64,000 bases of DNA from Enterococcus ureasiticus (GTDB lineage Bacteria; Bacillota; Bacilli; Lactobacillales; Enterococcaceae). The stretch covers positions 372,001 to 436,000 of the forward strand of contig NZ_MIJZ01000001.1 in assembly GCF_001730285.1 (NCBI RefSeq), in the 5' to 3' direction. The notes under the pieces were generated by a model. That model worked only from the letters and a program-made list of their open reading frames with translations. It did not search any database and was not told where the DNA came from. Below, one piece after another: positions 18,167 to 30,764 of the stretch. The position numbers were made by a program, and so were the translations under genes. Position 1 is the stretch's first letter. The number at the start of each line of letters is the position of its first letter.

Positions 18167-20533
18167 CTATTTAAATTTTACAATCGTCGCTCCATTACCA
18201 CCTTGGTTGCCTGGAGCAAACTCAAAACTACTCACACTACGATGATTTTTCAGATAATCCGTAATACCTGTACGTAAAGCGCCTGTTCCCTTGCCATGCA
18301 CGATCGTCACTTGAGGATAGCCTGCTAAAATCGCTGCATCTAGATATTGATCTACTTCAGCTAACGCTTCTTCATATCGCTTCCCACGTAAATCTAGTTG
18401 GTTTGCTACATGACTACTCTCACTTGAGCGAATAGCCGTTACTCTTTGCTTTGGTTCCTTTTCAGGTGCAACAGGAGTCATGTCACTTTCATCAACAGTC
18501 ATCTTTAAAATCCCCAATTGAACTTGCCATTCATTATCGCTGGATTTACGGATCAACGTTCCTCGTTGGCCAAAAGTATTGACGATCACTTCATCACCTG
18601 ATTTTAGTTTCTTCTGTTCTTTGGCTTTTTTCAGAACTTTATTTTTTTCCAGTTTCGCTTCTTCATGGTGAAGTTTTGAAAGTTGTGATTTTGCATCGAT
18701 CAATTGGTGTTCTTTGATGCCACCTTGATTCCCACTGCTTAACTGCATTTTACGAATATCTGAAATAATACCTGCAGCCTCTTCCTCAGCTTGTGATACG
18801 AGTTCGTTTGCTTTTTGGCGAGCTTTAGCCATTTCCTTCTCTCGCTCATCAAAAAAGTAGCCATAAGCTTCTTTTAATTCATGATGTAATCGCTCAGCTT
18901 CATCTACATAATGTCGAACTTCTAAATATTCAGTTTCTGCCATTTTACGTCGATTTTCCAAATCAGCAATCATTTCATTTAAATCTTGGCTTTCACCATC
19001 CATAATGTGTTTTGCTTCATCAATGATCGTTGTATCCAGACCAAGACGTTTTGAAATTTCAAACGCATTACTACGCCCTGGAACACCAATCAATAAACGA
19101 TAAGTTGGACTCAACGTATCCACATCAAATTCCATACTAGCATTAATAGTGCCTGCGCGATTATAACCATATACTTTTAACTCAGGATAATGGGTTGTTG
19201 CCATCACATAAGCACTTTTGCTGCCTAATGCATCTAAGATCGAAATCGCTAGTGCGGCTCCTTCTTGAGGATCAGTCCCTGCACCTAACTCATCAAATAA
19301 TACTAGACTATGACTATCCACTTTTTTTAGCACATCAACGATATTCGTCATATGAGAAGAAAACGTACTTAAACTTTGCTCGATGGATTGTTCATCACCA
19401 ATATCAGCAAAAACTTCGTCAAAAATGCCCATCCGGCTTTCTTCGCCAGCTGGAATCGGTAAACCAGATTGTCCCATCAATTGAAGTAAGCCTAATGTTT
19501 TCAATGTAATCGTCTTACCACCAGTATTTGGTCCTGTGATCACAAGAGCCTGATAATCTTTTCCGATCGTGATGTCATTGGGAACAGCCTTATCTTGATC
19601 CAGTAACGGATGTCTCGCTTGTTTGAAGTAAATATGATTCTCTTCACTGATTTGTGGAACTACAGCTTTCAGTTCTTTACCGAAACGAGCTTTAGCATTT
19701 ACAAAGTCCAATTTCCCAATAACATAGGCATTGTGCATAATATCATTTCGATGGGGAACTAATTCAGCTGATAACTCTGATAAAATCCGTTCGATTTCAT
19801 TACGCTCAGCGATTTGATGTTGGCGTAAACGATTATTCAGATCAACGATTTGCTTTGGTTCCACAAATAACGTTTGACCTGAGGCACTTTGATCGTGGAC
19901 GACGCCACCAAAAACACTTTTATATTCTTGTTTAACTGGAATTACATAGCGTTCATTTCTCATCGTTACAATTGCATCGCTTAAATATTTGGCGTTTTTT
20001 CCTCTGACGATGCCATCTAATTGTTCACGAATCGTTTGTTCACTTCTACGAATATTATTTCGAATGATTTTTAACTCTGGAGAAGCTTCATCAGTCACTC
20101 GGCCGTCTTCGTCGATCGACTCTTTCAATCTACGACTCAGTTCAGGTAAAACGATCAGTTGCTCGATCCAAGCGTAAAGTCTTAGTAATTCAATTTCACT
20201 GTCTTGTAAATCATTAAAAAAACGTATAACTTCAGAAGTTGTAGACAAGACCCGTCCAATATGTGCTAATTCGACACCATTTAAATCGGCTCCAATTTCG
20301 ATTCGTTTCATGTGGGGCCGAATATTCTCTAACTTAGGAATCGGTACTCCACCACGTAAGCGCTGGATTTTCAAACCATCTTCAGTCTCTTTTAGCCAAG
20401 CTTGAATACTAGTTGCCTCATTTATAGGAACTAAGTGTTCGATTTCTTCCAAGCCTTGTGCTGTTACAACGTACTGAGAAATTAGTTGTTTGACCTTATC
20501 AAACCCTAATGTTTTTAAAATTCGTGTATTCAT
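18167..20533 (-). CDS. mutS2: MutS2 ATPase/endonuclease
   Basis: 788 residues, the normal MutS2 length. Homologues act on recombination intermediates and, in Bacillus, on collided ribosomes. The MutS-type ATPase core has Walker A VITGPNTGGKTITLKTLGLL and Walker B LVLFDELGAGTDPQEGAALA. A long charged coiled coil (about 515-620) follows. The C-terminal Smr nuclease domain shows LDLRGKRYEEAL and VHGKGTGALRTGI. It lacks the MutS mismatch-recognition domain. It follows zapA and cvpA closely, a common Gram-positive order. Start by AGAAGGTG. Confidence 0.96.
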   Translation of the reverse strand: MNTRILKTLGFDKVKQLISQYVVTAQGLEEIEHLVPINEATSIQAWLKETEDGLKIQRLRGGVPIPKLENIRPHMKRIEIGADLNGVELAHIGRVLSTTSEVIRFFNDLQDSEIELLRLYAWIEQLIVLPELSRRLKESIDEDGRVTDEASPELKIIRNNIRRSEQTIREQLDGIVRGKNAKYLSDAIVTMRNERYVIPVKQEYKSVFGGVVHDQSASGQTLFVEPKQIVDLNNRLRQHQIAERNEIERILSELSAELVPHRNDIMHNAYVIGKLDFVNAKARFGKELKAVVPQISEENHIYFKQARHPLLDQDKAVPNDITIGKDYQALVITGPNTGGKTITLKTLGLLQLMGQSGLPIPAGEESRMGIFDEVFADIGDEQSIEQSLSTFSSHMTNIVDVLKKVDSHSLVLFDELGAGTDPQEGAALAISILDALGSKSAYVMATTHYPELKVYGYNRAGTINASMEFDVDTLSPTYRLLIGVPGRSNAFEISKRLGLDTTIIDEAKHIMDGESQDLNEMIADLENRRKMAETEYLEVRHYVDEAERLHHELKEAYGYFFDEREKEMAKARQKANELVSQAEEEAAGIISDIRKMQLSSGNQGGIKEHQLIDAKSQLSKLHHEEAKLEKNKVLKKAKEQKKLKSGDEVIVNTFGQRGTLIRKSSDNEWQVQLGILKMTVDESDMTPVAPEKEPKQRVTAIRSSESSHVANQLDLRGKRYEEALAEVDQYLDAAILAGYPQVTIVHGKGTGALRTGITDYLKNHRSVSSFEFAPGNQGGNGATIVKFK

Positions 20534-20574
20534 TTTTTCACCTTCTGTTCTTGTAATACTTGCATTGCTTTATC

Positions 20575-21123
20575 CTATTTAATCATCTGTTCGATCCACA
20601 AATTATAGATTTGCTTAGAAAAAATTGGTGTATCTTTTATAATATATCGTGCTAATCCACTGTTTTTAAATTGATTTTGGACTGAATCAACTGGCAACAT
20701 CGACACTGTACTTAAAACTAAAAAAACTCCGATATAAACAACGATTAAACTTATTAGTCCGCCAGCTAGCCAATTCGCTTGTTTTAATACTGGTACAAAG
20801 ACCAATCCATGAGCAAAGATAGCTAAAAATCGCACAACTAACCAACCTACTGCTAAAATAAGTAAAAACGCTACAGCGCCGTAAAAAGCTTGATCTAAAT
20901 CAAGCGTAAGCTCTTGTTTGAAAAAGACCAATTTAGTATCAGCTGTCGGTGAAGGATATGGGATGAACAATTCCAGATGAGAGGCTAAACTCTTATAATA
21001 CGTTCTAGCTATAAAATAAGAACAAAGATAGCCAAATGTATATAAAACTTGTAGAATCAGTCCGCGTCTAGCGCCTGTATAAAATCCAATGGCAAAAAGT
21101 AATAAAATAAGTAGTGTTAACAT
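20575..21123 (-). CDS. cvpA: CvpA family membrane protein
   Basis: 182 residues with four predicted membrane helices (LTLLILLLFAIGFYTGARRG at the start, then about 30-45, 85-110 and 120-145). This is the colicin V production protein fold. The N-terminal GFYTGARRGLILQ motif is typical. Homologues are inner-membrane proteins linked to colicin V export and envelope stress in Gram-negatives; the role in Firmicutes is unknown. It sits 17 bases after zapA and 41 before mutS2, so it is in the same operon. Confidence 0.85.
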   Translation of the reverse strand: MLTLLILLLFAIGFYTGARRGLILQVLYTFGYLCSYFIARTYYKSLASHLELFIPYPSPTADTKLVFFKQELTLDLDQAFYGAVAFLLILAVGWLVVRFLAIFAHGLVFVPVLKQANWLAGGLISLIVVYIGVFLVLSTVSMLPVDSVQNQFKNSGLARYIIKDTPIFSKQIYNLWIEQMIK

Positions 21124-21140
21124 CCTGTCATCCTCTCAGA

Positions 21141-21584
21141 TTATTGGTCTTGAGTGCTTTTACTTTGAATCTGTTGCTTTCGGTTTTCATTTAAGATTTG
21201 CTGAGCTTCCATATGATTATGTATTTCTACATCTTCCTGTCCGTTCTTTTTCAAAACACCTCTAGCTTCTTCTTCGATTGCTTCGATGCGCTTGATCCGG
21301 TTTTCCAGTTCTGCTAATCTAATTGTCCGTTTTTTTAATTCAGCTACTTCTTGTTCTAAGTTAAGCACTTTTTCTTGTTTTTTCAATTGATCAGAAATGG
21401 CATTGATAGCCAATAATACTGATGCTTGTTCATCGTTTGTTTGTGGTGAAATATGTTTGATTTCAGCTAATTGTTCATTTACTAGTTTCGTTACTAAATC
21501 CATATGTTGTTTGCTTTCTTGTCCGATGATTGTATACGTACGATCGGCAATCACAGCTTTATATCTTGTTTTTTCTTTGACCAT
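21141..21584 (-). CDS. zapA: Cell division protein ZapA
   Basis: 147 residues. The N-terminal ZapA domain (KTRYKAVIADRTYTIIGQE, then HMDLVTKLVNEQLAEI) is followed by a long coiled coil (about 70-130) with alternating charges, the dimer and tetramer stem. ZapA binds FtsZ and cross-links protofilaments at the division ring. It is the first gene of the zapA-cvpA-mutS2 operon, starting after CAGGAGGG. A TGGTACAAT extended -10 lies about 40 bases upstream on the minus strand. Confidence 0.88.
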   Translation of the reverse strand: MVKEKTRYKAVIADRTYTIIGQESKQHMDLVTKLVNEQLAEIKHISPQTNDEQASVLLAINAISDQLKKQEKVLNLEQEVAELKKRTIRLAELENRIKRIEAIEEEARGVLKKNGQEDVEIHNHMEAQQILNENRKQQIQSKSTQDQ

Positions 21585-21810
21585 GATAGTGTTCCCTCCT
21601 GTAGTGATCCATTACATGCTATTGTACCATGAAAGTTATCATTGTGTGTTCTCAAATAAACCCTTTCTTATTATATGCTACTAAATAGAAAAGTTAAAGG
21701 TTTAGTGATATTATTACAACTTTTATTAGACTTTTACCTTAAATTTTTTTCTTGTCTCAAACCGGAAACATTTGTATGTCTGTTCAAACAAAATTATAAT
21801 AGCATTGACT

Positions 21811-21857
21811 AAACAAATAGAATACATAGACTTTACTCTATGCATTCCATTTGTTTT
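21811..21857 (-). terminator. Terminator of polC
   Basis: Long imperfect hairpin: on the minus strand AAACAAATGGAATGCATAGA and TCTATGTATTCTATTTGTTT arms with a 6-base loop. It overlaps the first base or two of the polC stop codon, and its T-rich right arm serves as the release tract. Confidence 0.75.
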
Positions 21858-24800
21858 ATAACATATCAAACAATGATAATTGATTTTCATCTGGCAAATC
21901 TTTCAACACGCCATTTTCAGTCATATATTCAATCAATGTTTTTGATACTTTCCCTCGACTCGCAAGATCTTCCTTAGATAAGAATGGTTCCTCTCTTGCT
22001 TCTACAATTGATTTCGCTACGTTAAGTCCCAAACTAGGCACCGCTCTAAATGGTGCAATCAACGTATCTCCGTCGATCACAAAATTCTCGGCATCTGATT
22101 TATATAAATCGATCATACCGAATTTAAAGCCGCGTTCAATCATTTCGTTGGCAAGTTCTAAAACCGTTAATAGATTTTTTTCTTTTGTAGAGGCTTCCAG
22201 CCCTTTATCTTGAATCTCTTTCATTCGGGCTTTCACAGCTTCTTTCCCTTGTGACATTGCAACTAAATCAAAATCGTCTGCCCGAACAGAAAAATAGGCA
22301 CAATAGTATAAAATCGGGAAATATACTTTAAAGTAAGCAACACGCAACGCCATCAAAACGTAGGCTGCAGCATGGGCTTTCGGGAACATATATTTGATTT
22401 TCGAACAAGAATCGATATACCAATCTGGTACATTATTTTCCTTCATTGCCGTCAAATATTCTTCTCTTAATTCATCAGGAATTTTATTCCAAAGTCCTTT
22501 ACGTACCGTCTCCATGATCTTAAAGGCCATACCACTATCTAAACCTGCATGAATCAGATAAACCATGATATCATCCCGACAACCAATAACTTCAGCTAGC
22601 GTCGCTTCTCCTCGGCGAATCAATTCTTCAGCATTGCCTAACCAAACATCGGTACCATGAGACAATCCAGATATTTGCAGTAACTCAGCAAAAGTTGAAG
22701 GATGTGTCTCTTCCAACATGCCTCGTACGAAACGAGTCCCAAACTCTGGGATTCCCAAAGTACCCGTTTTAGAATAAATTTGCTCAGGTGTCACGCCAAG
22801 GACTTCTGGCCCAGCGAAAATTCGCATCATTTCAGGATCATCTGTCGGAATTGTTTTAGGATCGATTCCTGACAAATCTTGCAGCATCCGAATAACAGTA
22901 GGATCATCATGTCCAAGAATATCGAGTTTCAAAATATTATCATGGATCGAGTGAAAATCAAAGTGAGTTGTTTTCCATTCAGAATTTTGGTCATCCGCCG
23001 GATATTGGATTGGCGTAAAATCATAAACATCCATATAATCCGGGATAACAATAATACCCCCTGGATGCTGTCCAGTCGTTCGTTTAACACCAGTAGAACC
23101 TTTCGCTAAGCGATCGACTTCTGCTCCTCTAAAATGAAGATTATGGTCTCGCTCGTAGCCTTTCACAAATCCATAAGCGGTCTTATCTGCAACTGTACCA
23201 ATTGTTCCCGCACGATACACATATTCCTCACCAAACAAAACTTTTGTATAGTTGTGCGCCTCAGCTTGATAATCTCCTGAGAAGTTCAAATCGATATCGG
23301 GTACTTTATCCCCATGGAATCCTAAAAAGGTTTCAAACGGTATATCATGACCATCTTTAAACAATCGTTGACCACAGTTTGGACAATTTTTCTCTGGCAT
23401 ATCAAAACCAGAACCATACGATCCGTCTTCAAAAAACTCAGAGTGTTTACAGTTGACACAATGATAATGCGGCGCCAAAGGATTGACCTCTGTAATCCCT
23501 GTCATCGTCGCTACAAAACTTGACCCCACAGATCCACGGGATCCAACTAGATAGCCATCTTCCATACTTTTATGCACTAATTTTTGTGAAATCAAATAGA
23601 TAACCGAAAACCCATTTCCGATAATACTATCCAATTCTTTTTTCAATCGTTTTTCAACAATATCAGGCAACGGATCACCATAAAGCTCTTTTGCCCGCGT
23701 ATAACTTAAATTTCTGATTTCATCTTCCGAACCTGGAATTTTTGGTGTATATAAATCATCTTTAACGGGGGTGATTTCATCACACATATCAGCTACAGCA
23801 TTAGGATTTTCTACAACAATTCGATGTGCAGTTTCTTCGCCTAAAAATTGAAATGCTGTGAGCATTTCATCTGTTGTTCTAAAATGAACAGCAGGTAAAC
23901 TATGTCGATTCAATGGATTAGCCCCACCCATGGAACCTACTAATATTTTACGATAAATACTATCTTCTTCATTTAGATAATGAACATTTCCAGTTGCAAC
24001 AACTGGCTTCTCTAATTCATCTCCAATTTTCACCAAATTCGTAATGATCTCTTCTAAATCGGCTTCACTTTTTACTAATTCTTGTTCTAGCAATGGCGCA
24101 TAGACAGCTTTGGGCATGACTTCGATATAATCATAGAATTTTGCTCGATTTTTAGCTTCTTCTACCCCTTTTTGCATCATAGCTTCAAATATTTCACCAT
24201 TGGAACAAGCAGAACCAATGATCAAACCTTCCCGTAATTTACTCAACTGAGAGCGAGGAATACGTGGAATTCTGAAAAAATAATTGATATTGGACATCGA
24301 AATCAGCTTAAAGAGATTTTTCAAGCCAGATTGAGTCGTTGCCAAAATCGTTGCATGAAACGGTCTGGCACGTTTATAAGAATCGCCTTCTCCAATATGC
24401 ATATTTAATTCGTCATGATAATTCATATTATGATTTTCTTTGGCATCTTTCAAAAAGATCCAGCATAAATGTCCTGTTGATTCAGAATCGTAGATTGCTC
24501 GGTGATGTTGTTCTAAGTTAACGCCAAACTTCTTGGATAATGTGTTTAGACGGTGACTCTTGAATGTAGGATTTAAATAACGAGACAGCTCAAGCGTATC
24601 GATAACGGGATTTTCCGCTTCTGGGATATCATATTTTCCGTAACTCGTATTTAAGAAGCCCATATCAAAGGATGCATTGTGGGCAACAAGGATCGTATCT
24701 TTTGAAAATTCTCTAAATAAACGAAGCACTTCTTCCTCTGATTTAGAGCCTCGGACCATCTCATCCGTAATCCCAGTTAAATTAATAGTTGTTTGAGATA

Positions 24801-26208
24801 ATGGATGACCTGGATCGATAAATTGTTCAAATGTATCGATAATATTTCCTTTATGCATTTTAACAGCAGCGAGCTCAATGATCGTATCATAAACAGCTGA
24901 CAATCCAGTTGTTTCCACGTCAAATACAACATAAGTTGCTTCACTTAATTCTATGTGTGCTTCGTTATACGCAATCGGAACACCATCATCTACGACATTA
25001 GCTTCAACACCATATAAAATTTTAACGCCAGCTTTTTTTCCAGCACTATGAGCATCTGGAAATCCTTGCGCTCCACCATGATCGGTGATTGCAATCGCCT
25101 TGTGTCCCCATTTACCCGCTTGAGCGACATAATCAGCAACGTTGTTTGTTGCATCCATTGTACTCATATTGCTGTGTAAATGAAGCTCGACACGTTTATC
25201 TCCTTCTGGTGCATAGTCTTTGCGCGGCGCATGTTTGACTTCCATCAAATCTTGACAGTTCATAACTAGATCTCGCATAAAAGTATCTTCTTGAATGCTT
25301 CCACGAACCCGCACCCAACTATGTTTTTGAATCGCATCAAAGATTTGTTCATCTTTTTCACCATTTGAGAATTTTTTAACGATAAATGATGAGGTATAAT
25401 CAGTAATCTTTAAAATCAAGATTTTCCGTTTAGAACGTAATTCCCGCACTTCTACATCAAAAACAAAGCCTTCGATCGTTACCCGACGTTCTTCTTCTAG
25501 AATATTGTCCATCGGCATGATCGGTTCATCATTTGGTATATTTCGACCAAGACGAATCGGTCCTTCAAGTGCTGGACCTTGTTGCTGCTGTTGTTTCTTC
25601 TTTTGTTCATGCTTAATAAGCGATTCGGCTGCTTGTTGTTGGAATGCAGCATCTTGCTCTTGCTTGCGCTCTTCAAATAATGCCAGCACACGTTTAGCTT
25701 GCTGCTCATCCATTTTAGGTTCGATATGAAACTTTTGAAAACCATAGTTGAAATAAAGCTCTTCAATGATTGGTAAATATTGTTGTTTTAAATAAGGAAT
25801 AACAGCGTCATTATCAACGGGTAAAATAATTTTTTTATCTTCAATGACTGGAGTTTGTGTTTTGATCACTCGCTGAACTAGAGGCGTATCACATTGGCTA
25901 TTCAATAATGCTAATTGCCAATAATCCGTCAATTGTTCTTCTGTAAATTCATTTTTATCCGCTGAAATTTTTACAGATACTCCTGCAATTTGCTGAAAAG
26001 CAAGTTCTAATTGCTGCATAAACGATTGATACAGCATTACCGGTAATATTTCAGTGAAGCCTAAATGGAATTCCCATAAGCGGCTTTGTTGATGAACGAC
26101 AACTTTGTCAATTCTCCCTTGTTGAATGAGTGGATGCTGTCGCTCTTGTTCATTTAATTGAATTTGATCAACCAACTTTGCAAATAACTCTTGTGCCTTG
26201 TCTGCCAC
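21856..26208 (-). CDS. polC: DNA polymerase III alpha subunit, PolC type
   Basis: Replicative DNA polymerase with built-in proofreading, 1450 residues, the usual PolC size. In order: an N-terminal domain with a Q-rich linker near 205 ([10 protein letters not shown]) and an OB fold. A PHP domain ([17 protein letters not shown]) is split by a DEDD exonuclease ([20 protein letters not shown]). A zinc finger ([11 protein letters not shown] and NCPNCGQ) precedes the polymerase core with [12 protein letters not shown]. The C-terminal helices end [11 protein letters not shown]. Start is GTG after AAAGGAGG. It has its own promoter and a leader of about 200 nt. Confidence 0.97.
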   Translation of the reverse strand: MADKAQELFAKLVDQIQLNEQERQHPLIQQGRIDKVVVHQQSRLWEFHLGFTEILPVMLYQSFMQQLELAFQQIAGVSVKISADKNEFTEEQLTDYWQLALLNSQCDTPLVQRVIKTQTPVIEDKKIILPVDNDAVIPYLKQQYLPIIEELYFNYGFQKFHIEPKMDEQQAKRVLALFEERKQEQDAAFQQQAAESLIKHEQKKKQQQQQGPALEGPIRLGRNIPNDEPIMPMDNILEEERRVTIEGFVFDVEVRELRSKRKILILKITDYTSSFIVKKFSNGEKDEQIFDAIQKHSWVRVRGSIQEDTFMRDLVMNCQDLMEVKHAPRKDYAPEGDKRVELHLHSNMSTMDATNNVADYVAQAGKWGHKAIAITDHGGAQGFPDAHSAGKKAGVKILYGVEANVVDDGVPIAYNEAHIELSEATYVVFDVETTGLSAVYDTIIELAAVKMHKGNIIDTFEQFIDPGHPLSQTTINLTGITDEMVRGSKSEEEVLRLFREFSKDTILVAHNASFDMGFLNTSYGKYDIPEAENPVIDTLELSRYLNPTFKSHRLNTLSKKFGVNLEQHHRAIYDSESTGHLCWIFLKDAKENHNMNYHDELNMHIGEGDSYKRARPFHATILATTQSGLKNLFKLISMSNINYFFRIPRIPRSQLSKLREGLIIGSACSNGEIFEAMMQKGVEEAKNRAKFYDYIEVMPKAVYAPLLEQELVKSEADLEEIITNLVKIGDELEKPVVATGNVHYLNEEDSIYRKILVGSMGGANPLNRHSLPAVHFRTTDEMLTAFQFLGEETAHRIVVENPNAVADMCDEITPVKDDLYTPKIPGSEDEIRNLSYTRAKELYGDPLPDIVEKRLKKELDSIIGNGFSVIYLISQKLVHKSMEDGYLVGSRGSVGSSFVATMTGITEVNPLAPHYHCVNCKHSEFFEDGSYGSGFDMPEKNCPNCGQRLFKDGHDIPFETFLGFHGDKVPDIDLNFSGDYQAEAHNYTKVLFGEEYVYRAGTIGTVADKTAYGFVKGYERDHNLHFRGAEVDRLAKGSTGVKRTTGQHPGGIIVIPDYMDVYDFTPIQYPADDQNSEWKTTHFDFHSIHDNILKLDILGHDDPTVIRMLQDLSGIDPKTIPTDDPEMMRIFAGPEVLGVTPEQIYSKTGTLGIPEFGTRFVRGMLEETHPSTFAELLQISGLSHGTDVWLGNAEELIRRGEATLAEVIGCRDDIMVYLIHAGLDSGMAFKIMETVRKGLWNKIPDELREEYLTAMKENNVPDWYIDSCSKIKYMFPKAHAAAYVLMALRVAYFKVYFPILYYCAYFSVRADDFDLVAMSQGKEAVKARMKEIQDKGLEASTKEKNLLTVLELANEMIERGFKFGMIDLYKSDAENFVIDGDTLIAPFRAVPSLGLNVAKSIVEAREEPFLSKEDLASRGKVSKTLIEYMTENGVLKDLPDENQLSLFDML

Positions 26209-26417
26209 TGATGAACCTCCTTTTAATAAAAGCGGAATGCGCTCTTCCAGTTCTAACTGGACTGTAAATAAGATAAAGGTCTTTTTATTCCCAATTTTTA
26301 CTCTTTTTCAAAATATAGCAAAAAAACTTACTCTATTTAAAACTCTCAGCTCTTAGCTGGATAACTTGATAAGAAAGAGGCCCTTAGACATTTCTGCCAA
26401 GTGCCTCGCCACAGTTA
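26209..26417 (-). other. Long 5' leader of polC with several hairpins
   Basis: About 200 nt lie between the predicted transcription start and the polC GTG. On the RNA strand, GAGGCACUU and AAGGGCCUC pair around a 13-nt loop. CCAGUU-AG-AACUGG forms a second hairpin nearer the gene. No terminator-like U-run follows either, and no known riboswitch is recognised. The 346-base gap between proS and polC otherwise holds only the proS terminator and this promoter. Confidence 0.4.
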
Positions 26418-26446
26418 AGTATACTATTTTTTCTATTGAAATACAA
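26418..26446 (-). promoter_or_regulatory. Promoter of polC
   Basis: On the minus strand TTGTAT, 17 bases, TATACT. The predicted start is roughly 200 bases before the GTG. Confidence 0.7.
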
Positions 26447-26500
26447 TGTAAACAAAATCTCGGTTATCTGATTTAAATATATTTTTCACCTAATAGTCCT

Positions 26501-26547
26501 AAAAAAAACATTTACGGAATCTAATTGAGAATTGATTCCGTAAACAT
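26501..26547 (-). terminator. Terminator of proS
   Basis: On the minus strand ATGTTTACGGAATC and GATTCCGTAAATGT form a near-perfect 14-bp stem followed by TTTTTTTAG. It ends the uppS-to-proS operon before polC. Confidence 0.92.
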
Positions 26548-26554
26548 TCTAGAT

Positions 26555-28330
<1,776 letters not shown>

Positions 28331-28338
28331 TTAATTAG

Positions 28339-29607
28339 TTAAAAGAAAAAACGTTGAATATCGTTCCAAGTTACTAACACCATCAATACCATTATGAAAC
28401 CAAAACCGATCAGTGTTAGTATTCCTTCTTTTTCCTGGCTTAAAGGTTTTCCTCTAAGTCCTTCAAAAATATTTAAAACGATCTTCCCACCATCTAAAGC
28501 TGGTATTGGAAGTAAATTAATGATCCCAAGATTGACTGATAACATAGCCATCAACCAGATTACCGTGTTCAATCCTGCTTTCGATGCTTCTGAAGACATT
28601 TGGAACATCATTACCGGACCACCCAATTTATCTAAACTAAATCCAGTAAACAATGATTTCAGTGCTTTGAAAATTTGCATAGAATTATTTACGGTTTCTT
28701 TAACTCCGCCAAGCAGTTTATCTGCTAACCCAGTTTTCTTAGGCGGTAAGATGCCAATTACACCAATTTCTTGTTTGCCAGATTTTTGACTTTTAGGTGT
28801 TATATCCACCTCTCTTGTTTTCCCACCTGACTCAACCATTAGATTCAATTCTTTATCAGGACTATCTTGAATAATTTTTGTAAAACCATTCCAGTCACTA
28901 ACAGACTTACCATCGATCGATACGATTCGATCATCCGCTTTTAAGTTAGCTTTTTCAGCTGGACTATCCGGTTGGATGCCACCGATTAGATTTGTATTTG
29001 TATACGTTACGCCACCTTGCATAAAGACATAAAGTGTAAATAATACAAAAGCTAAAATAAAATTGTTCATTGGTCCAGCAAAATTGGTCAGCATCCGCTG
29101 CCAAAGTTTTGCTGACTGGAACTGTACATCGATAGGTGCAATTCTAACTTCTGTTCCGTCTTGTTCAATAATCGTTGCATCGTGATTCACTTTATACGTG
29201 ATCTCTTCAGATTCATCACCGTTGACATAGCCTTTGATAAATAGTTCTCTTTCCAAATCTGCTTCCAACATTTCCATCGGAATGCTATTCGTCAATTGAA
29301 CTTTTTTACTAGTATTGATTTTTACGACTTCTTCCTGTTCATTCAGTTCAACAGAAAGAGTCATTCCGGGGGCTAACTCCGTTTCGTCCTCACCCATGCC
29401 AGCCATACGTACATATCCACCAATCGGCAAAATTCGGATCGTATACGCTGTTCCGTCTTTTCCTTGATGTGCAAATATCTTTGGTCCCATGCCAATCGCA
29501 AATTCACGTACTAATATACCTGAACGTTTTGCGAAGAAAAAATGCCCAAATTCATGCACTAAGACAAGAATCCCAAAGACAATAATAAATGTAATGATTG
29601 TTTTCAT
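28339..29607 (-). CDS. rseP: Site-2 intramembrane metalloprotease RseP/Eep
   Basis: 422 residues from the ATG at 29607, which overlaps the dxr stop (ATGA); the longer frame to 29631 is not needed. The zinc site HEFGH is at residues 18-22 in the first helix. A PDZ domain lies in the middle (GGIQPDSPAEKANLKADDRI). The last helices carry NLLPIPALDGGKI with the third ligand Asp. In E. faecalis the orthologue Eep trims signal peptides to release sex-pheromone peptides and cleaves anti-sigma factors. About 40 extra residues before the PDZ (near 60-130) are seen in the coccal form. Confidence 0.93.
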   Translation of the reverse strand: MKTIITFIIVFGILVLVHEFGHFFFAKRSGILVREFAIGMGPKIFAHQGKDGTAYTIRILPIGGYVRMAGMGEDETELAPGMTLSVELNEQEEVVKINTSKKVQLTNSIPMEMLEADLERELFIKGYVNGDESEEITYKVNHDATIIEQDGTEVRIAPIDVQFQSAKLWQRMLTNFAGPMNNFILAFVLFTLYVFMQGGVTYTNTNLIGGIQPDSPAEKANLKADDRIVSIDGKSVSDWNGFTKIIQDSPDKELNLMVESGGKTREVDITPKSQKSGKQEIGVIGILPPKKTGLADKLLGGVKETVNNSMQIFKALKSLFTGFSLDKLGGPVMMFQMSSEASKAGLNTVIWLMAMLSVNLGIINLLPIPALDGGKIVLNIFEGLRGKPLSQEKEGILTLIGFGFIMVLMVLVTWNDIQRFFF

Positions 29608-30764
29608 AACAGACCTTCTTCCTTTATCCATCTTTCTACGATAGTTCTTGTTTGTTTATCGATTGCGATCACTTCTTCCAAAGTGACGTCGTTCGTTTCT
29701 GTATAGTTCCAAACTGCTTTTTTGACAAACTCTTCGATTTGAAGATATGAGATTTTGCCGTCAATAAATGCATTTGCCGCAATTTCGTTGGCAGCATTAT
29801 AAACTGTTGGATACGCTCCACCTTTTTTTCCGACTAGAAAAGCTAACGCTAGCATTGGAAAACGGTCAAAATCCATTGGCTCAAAATTCAATTGACCAAT
29901 CTGGCTTAAATCGAATGGTTTTTCATTTTGAATCGGCAAACGAGTTGGATACGTCAATGCATATTGAATCGGCTCACGCATGTCGCTTGGTCCAAGTTGA
30001 GCCAAGTATGCACCGTCTTTTAAAACAATCATTGAATGAACAATACTTTCTTTATGTAAAACAACTTTTATTTTATCATAATCTGTACCAAATAACCAAT
30101 GGGCTTCAATAACTTCTAACCCTTTATTCATCATTGTCGCTGAATCTATCGTAATTTTTTTGCCCATTGACCAGTTTGGATGGTTTAGCGCCTGCTCCAA
30201 AGTGACTGATTTAAGTTCTTCTCGCGTCAAATCTCTAAAGCTACCTCCAGAAGCTGTGATCACTAACTCTTTTAGATTGCCCTTTTGTTGACCTTCCAGG
30301 CATTGGAAAATAGCTGAGTGTTCACTATCAACTGGTAGAATGCTTACATTATTTTTTCTTGCCGCTTCCATGACCCAATAACCCGCCATAACCAAGGTTT
30401 CTTTGTTTGCTAAGGCAATATCTTTCCTTACTTCGATTGCAGCCATTGTAGGTTTCAATCCCACACTTCCTGAAACAGCCGTTAATACGACATCAACTTC
30501 TTCAAGCGTTGCAGCCCTTACCATACCTTCTTCTCCTACGCCGAATTCAATTTCTGGGAAACGGTTGTGAAGTTCTGTTTTTATTTTTTCTGAACCCACA
30601 CCTACATAGCTTGGTTTCAGTAGTTCAATCAAGGCTGCTCCCTTTTCACTATTTGAATGAAACGTTAGTGAAACAATTTGAAACAAATCAGGATAGGCAG
30701 TAACAACATCAACTGTACTTGTACCGATAGAACCTGTAGCACCTAATAATGCAATTTTTTTCAT
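29604..30764 (-). CDS. dxr: 1-deoxy-D-xylulose 5-phosphate reductoisomerase
   Basis: MEP-pathway enzyme making 2-C-methylerythritol 4-phosphate, which leads to isopentenyl diphosphate. NADPH-binding GATGSIGTSTVDVV is at the N-terminus. The metal and substrate site is LPVDSEHSAIFQCLEG. It also has ASGGSFRDL and DSATMMNKGLEVIEAHWLFG. The family-typical start is MKKIALLG (30764, 386 residues). The ATG at 30788 lies in the loop of a terminator-like hairpin. Neither start has a good ribosome site. Enterococcus usually uses the mevalonate pathway, so dxr here implies that MEP genes are also present. Confidence 0.93.
   Translation of the reverse strand: MKKIALLGATGSIGTSTVDVVTAYPDLFQIVSLTFHSNSEKGAALIELLKPSYVGVGSEKIKTELHNRFPEIEFGVGEEGMVRAATLEEVDVVLTAVSGSVGLKPTMAAIEVRKDIALANKETLVMAGYWVMEAARKNNVSILPVDSEHSAIFQCLEGQQKGNLKELVITASGGSFRDLTREELKSVTLEQALNHPNWSMGKKITIDSATMMNKGLEVIEAHWLFGTDYDKIKVVLHKESIVHSMIVLKDGAYLAQLGPSDMREPIQYALTYPTRLPIQNEKPFDLSQIGQLNFEPMDFDRFPMLALAFLVGKKGGAYPTVYNAANEIAANAFIDGKISYLQIEEFVKKAVWNYTETNDVTLEEVIAIDKQTRTIVERWIKEEGLL

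Noticed and set aside
25595-25640. Gln-rich repeat in polC considered as a sign of contamination or frameshift
   Set aside because: PolC proteins of cocci have a variable charged Q-rich linker at this place and the frame is intact on both sides.
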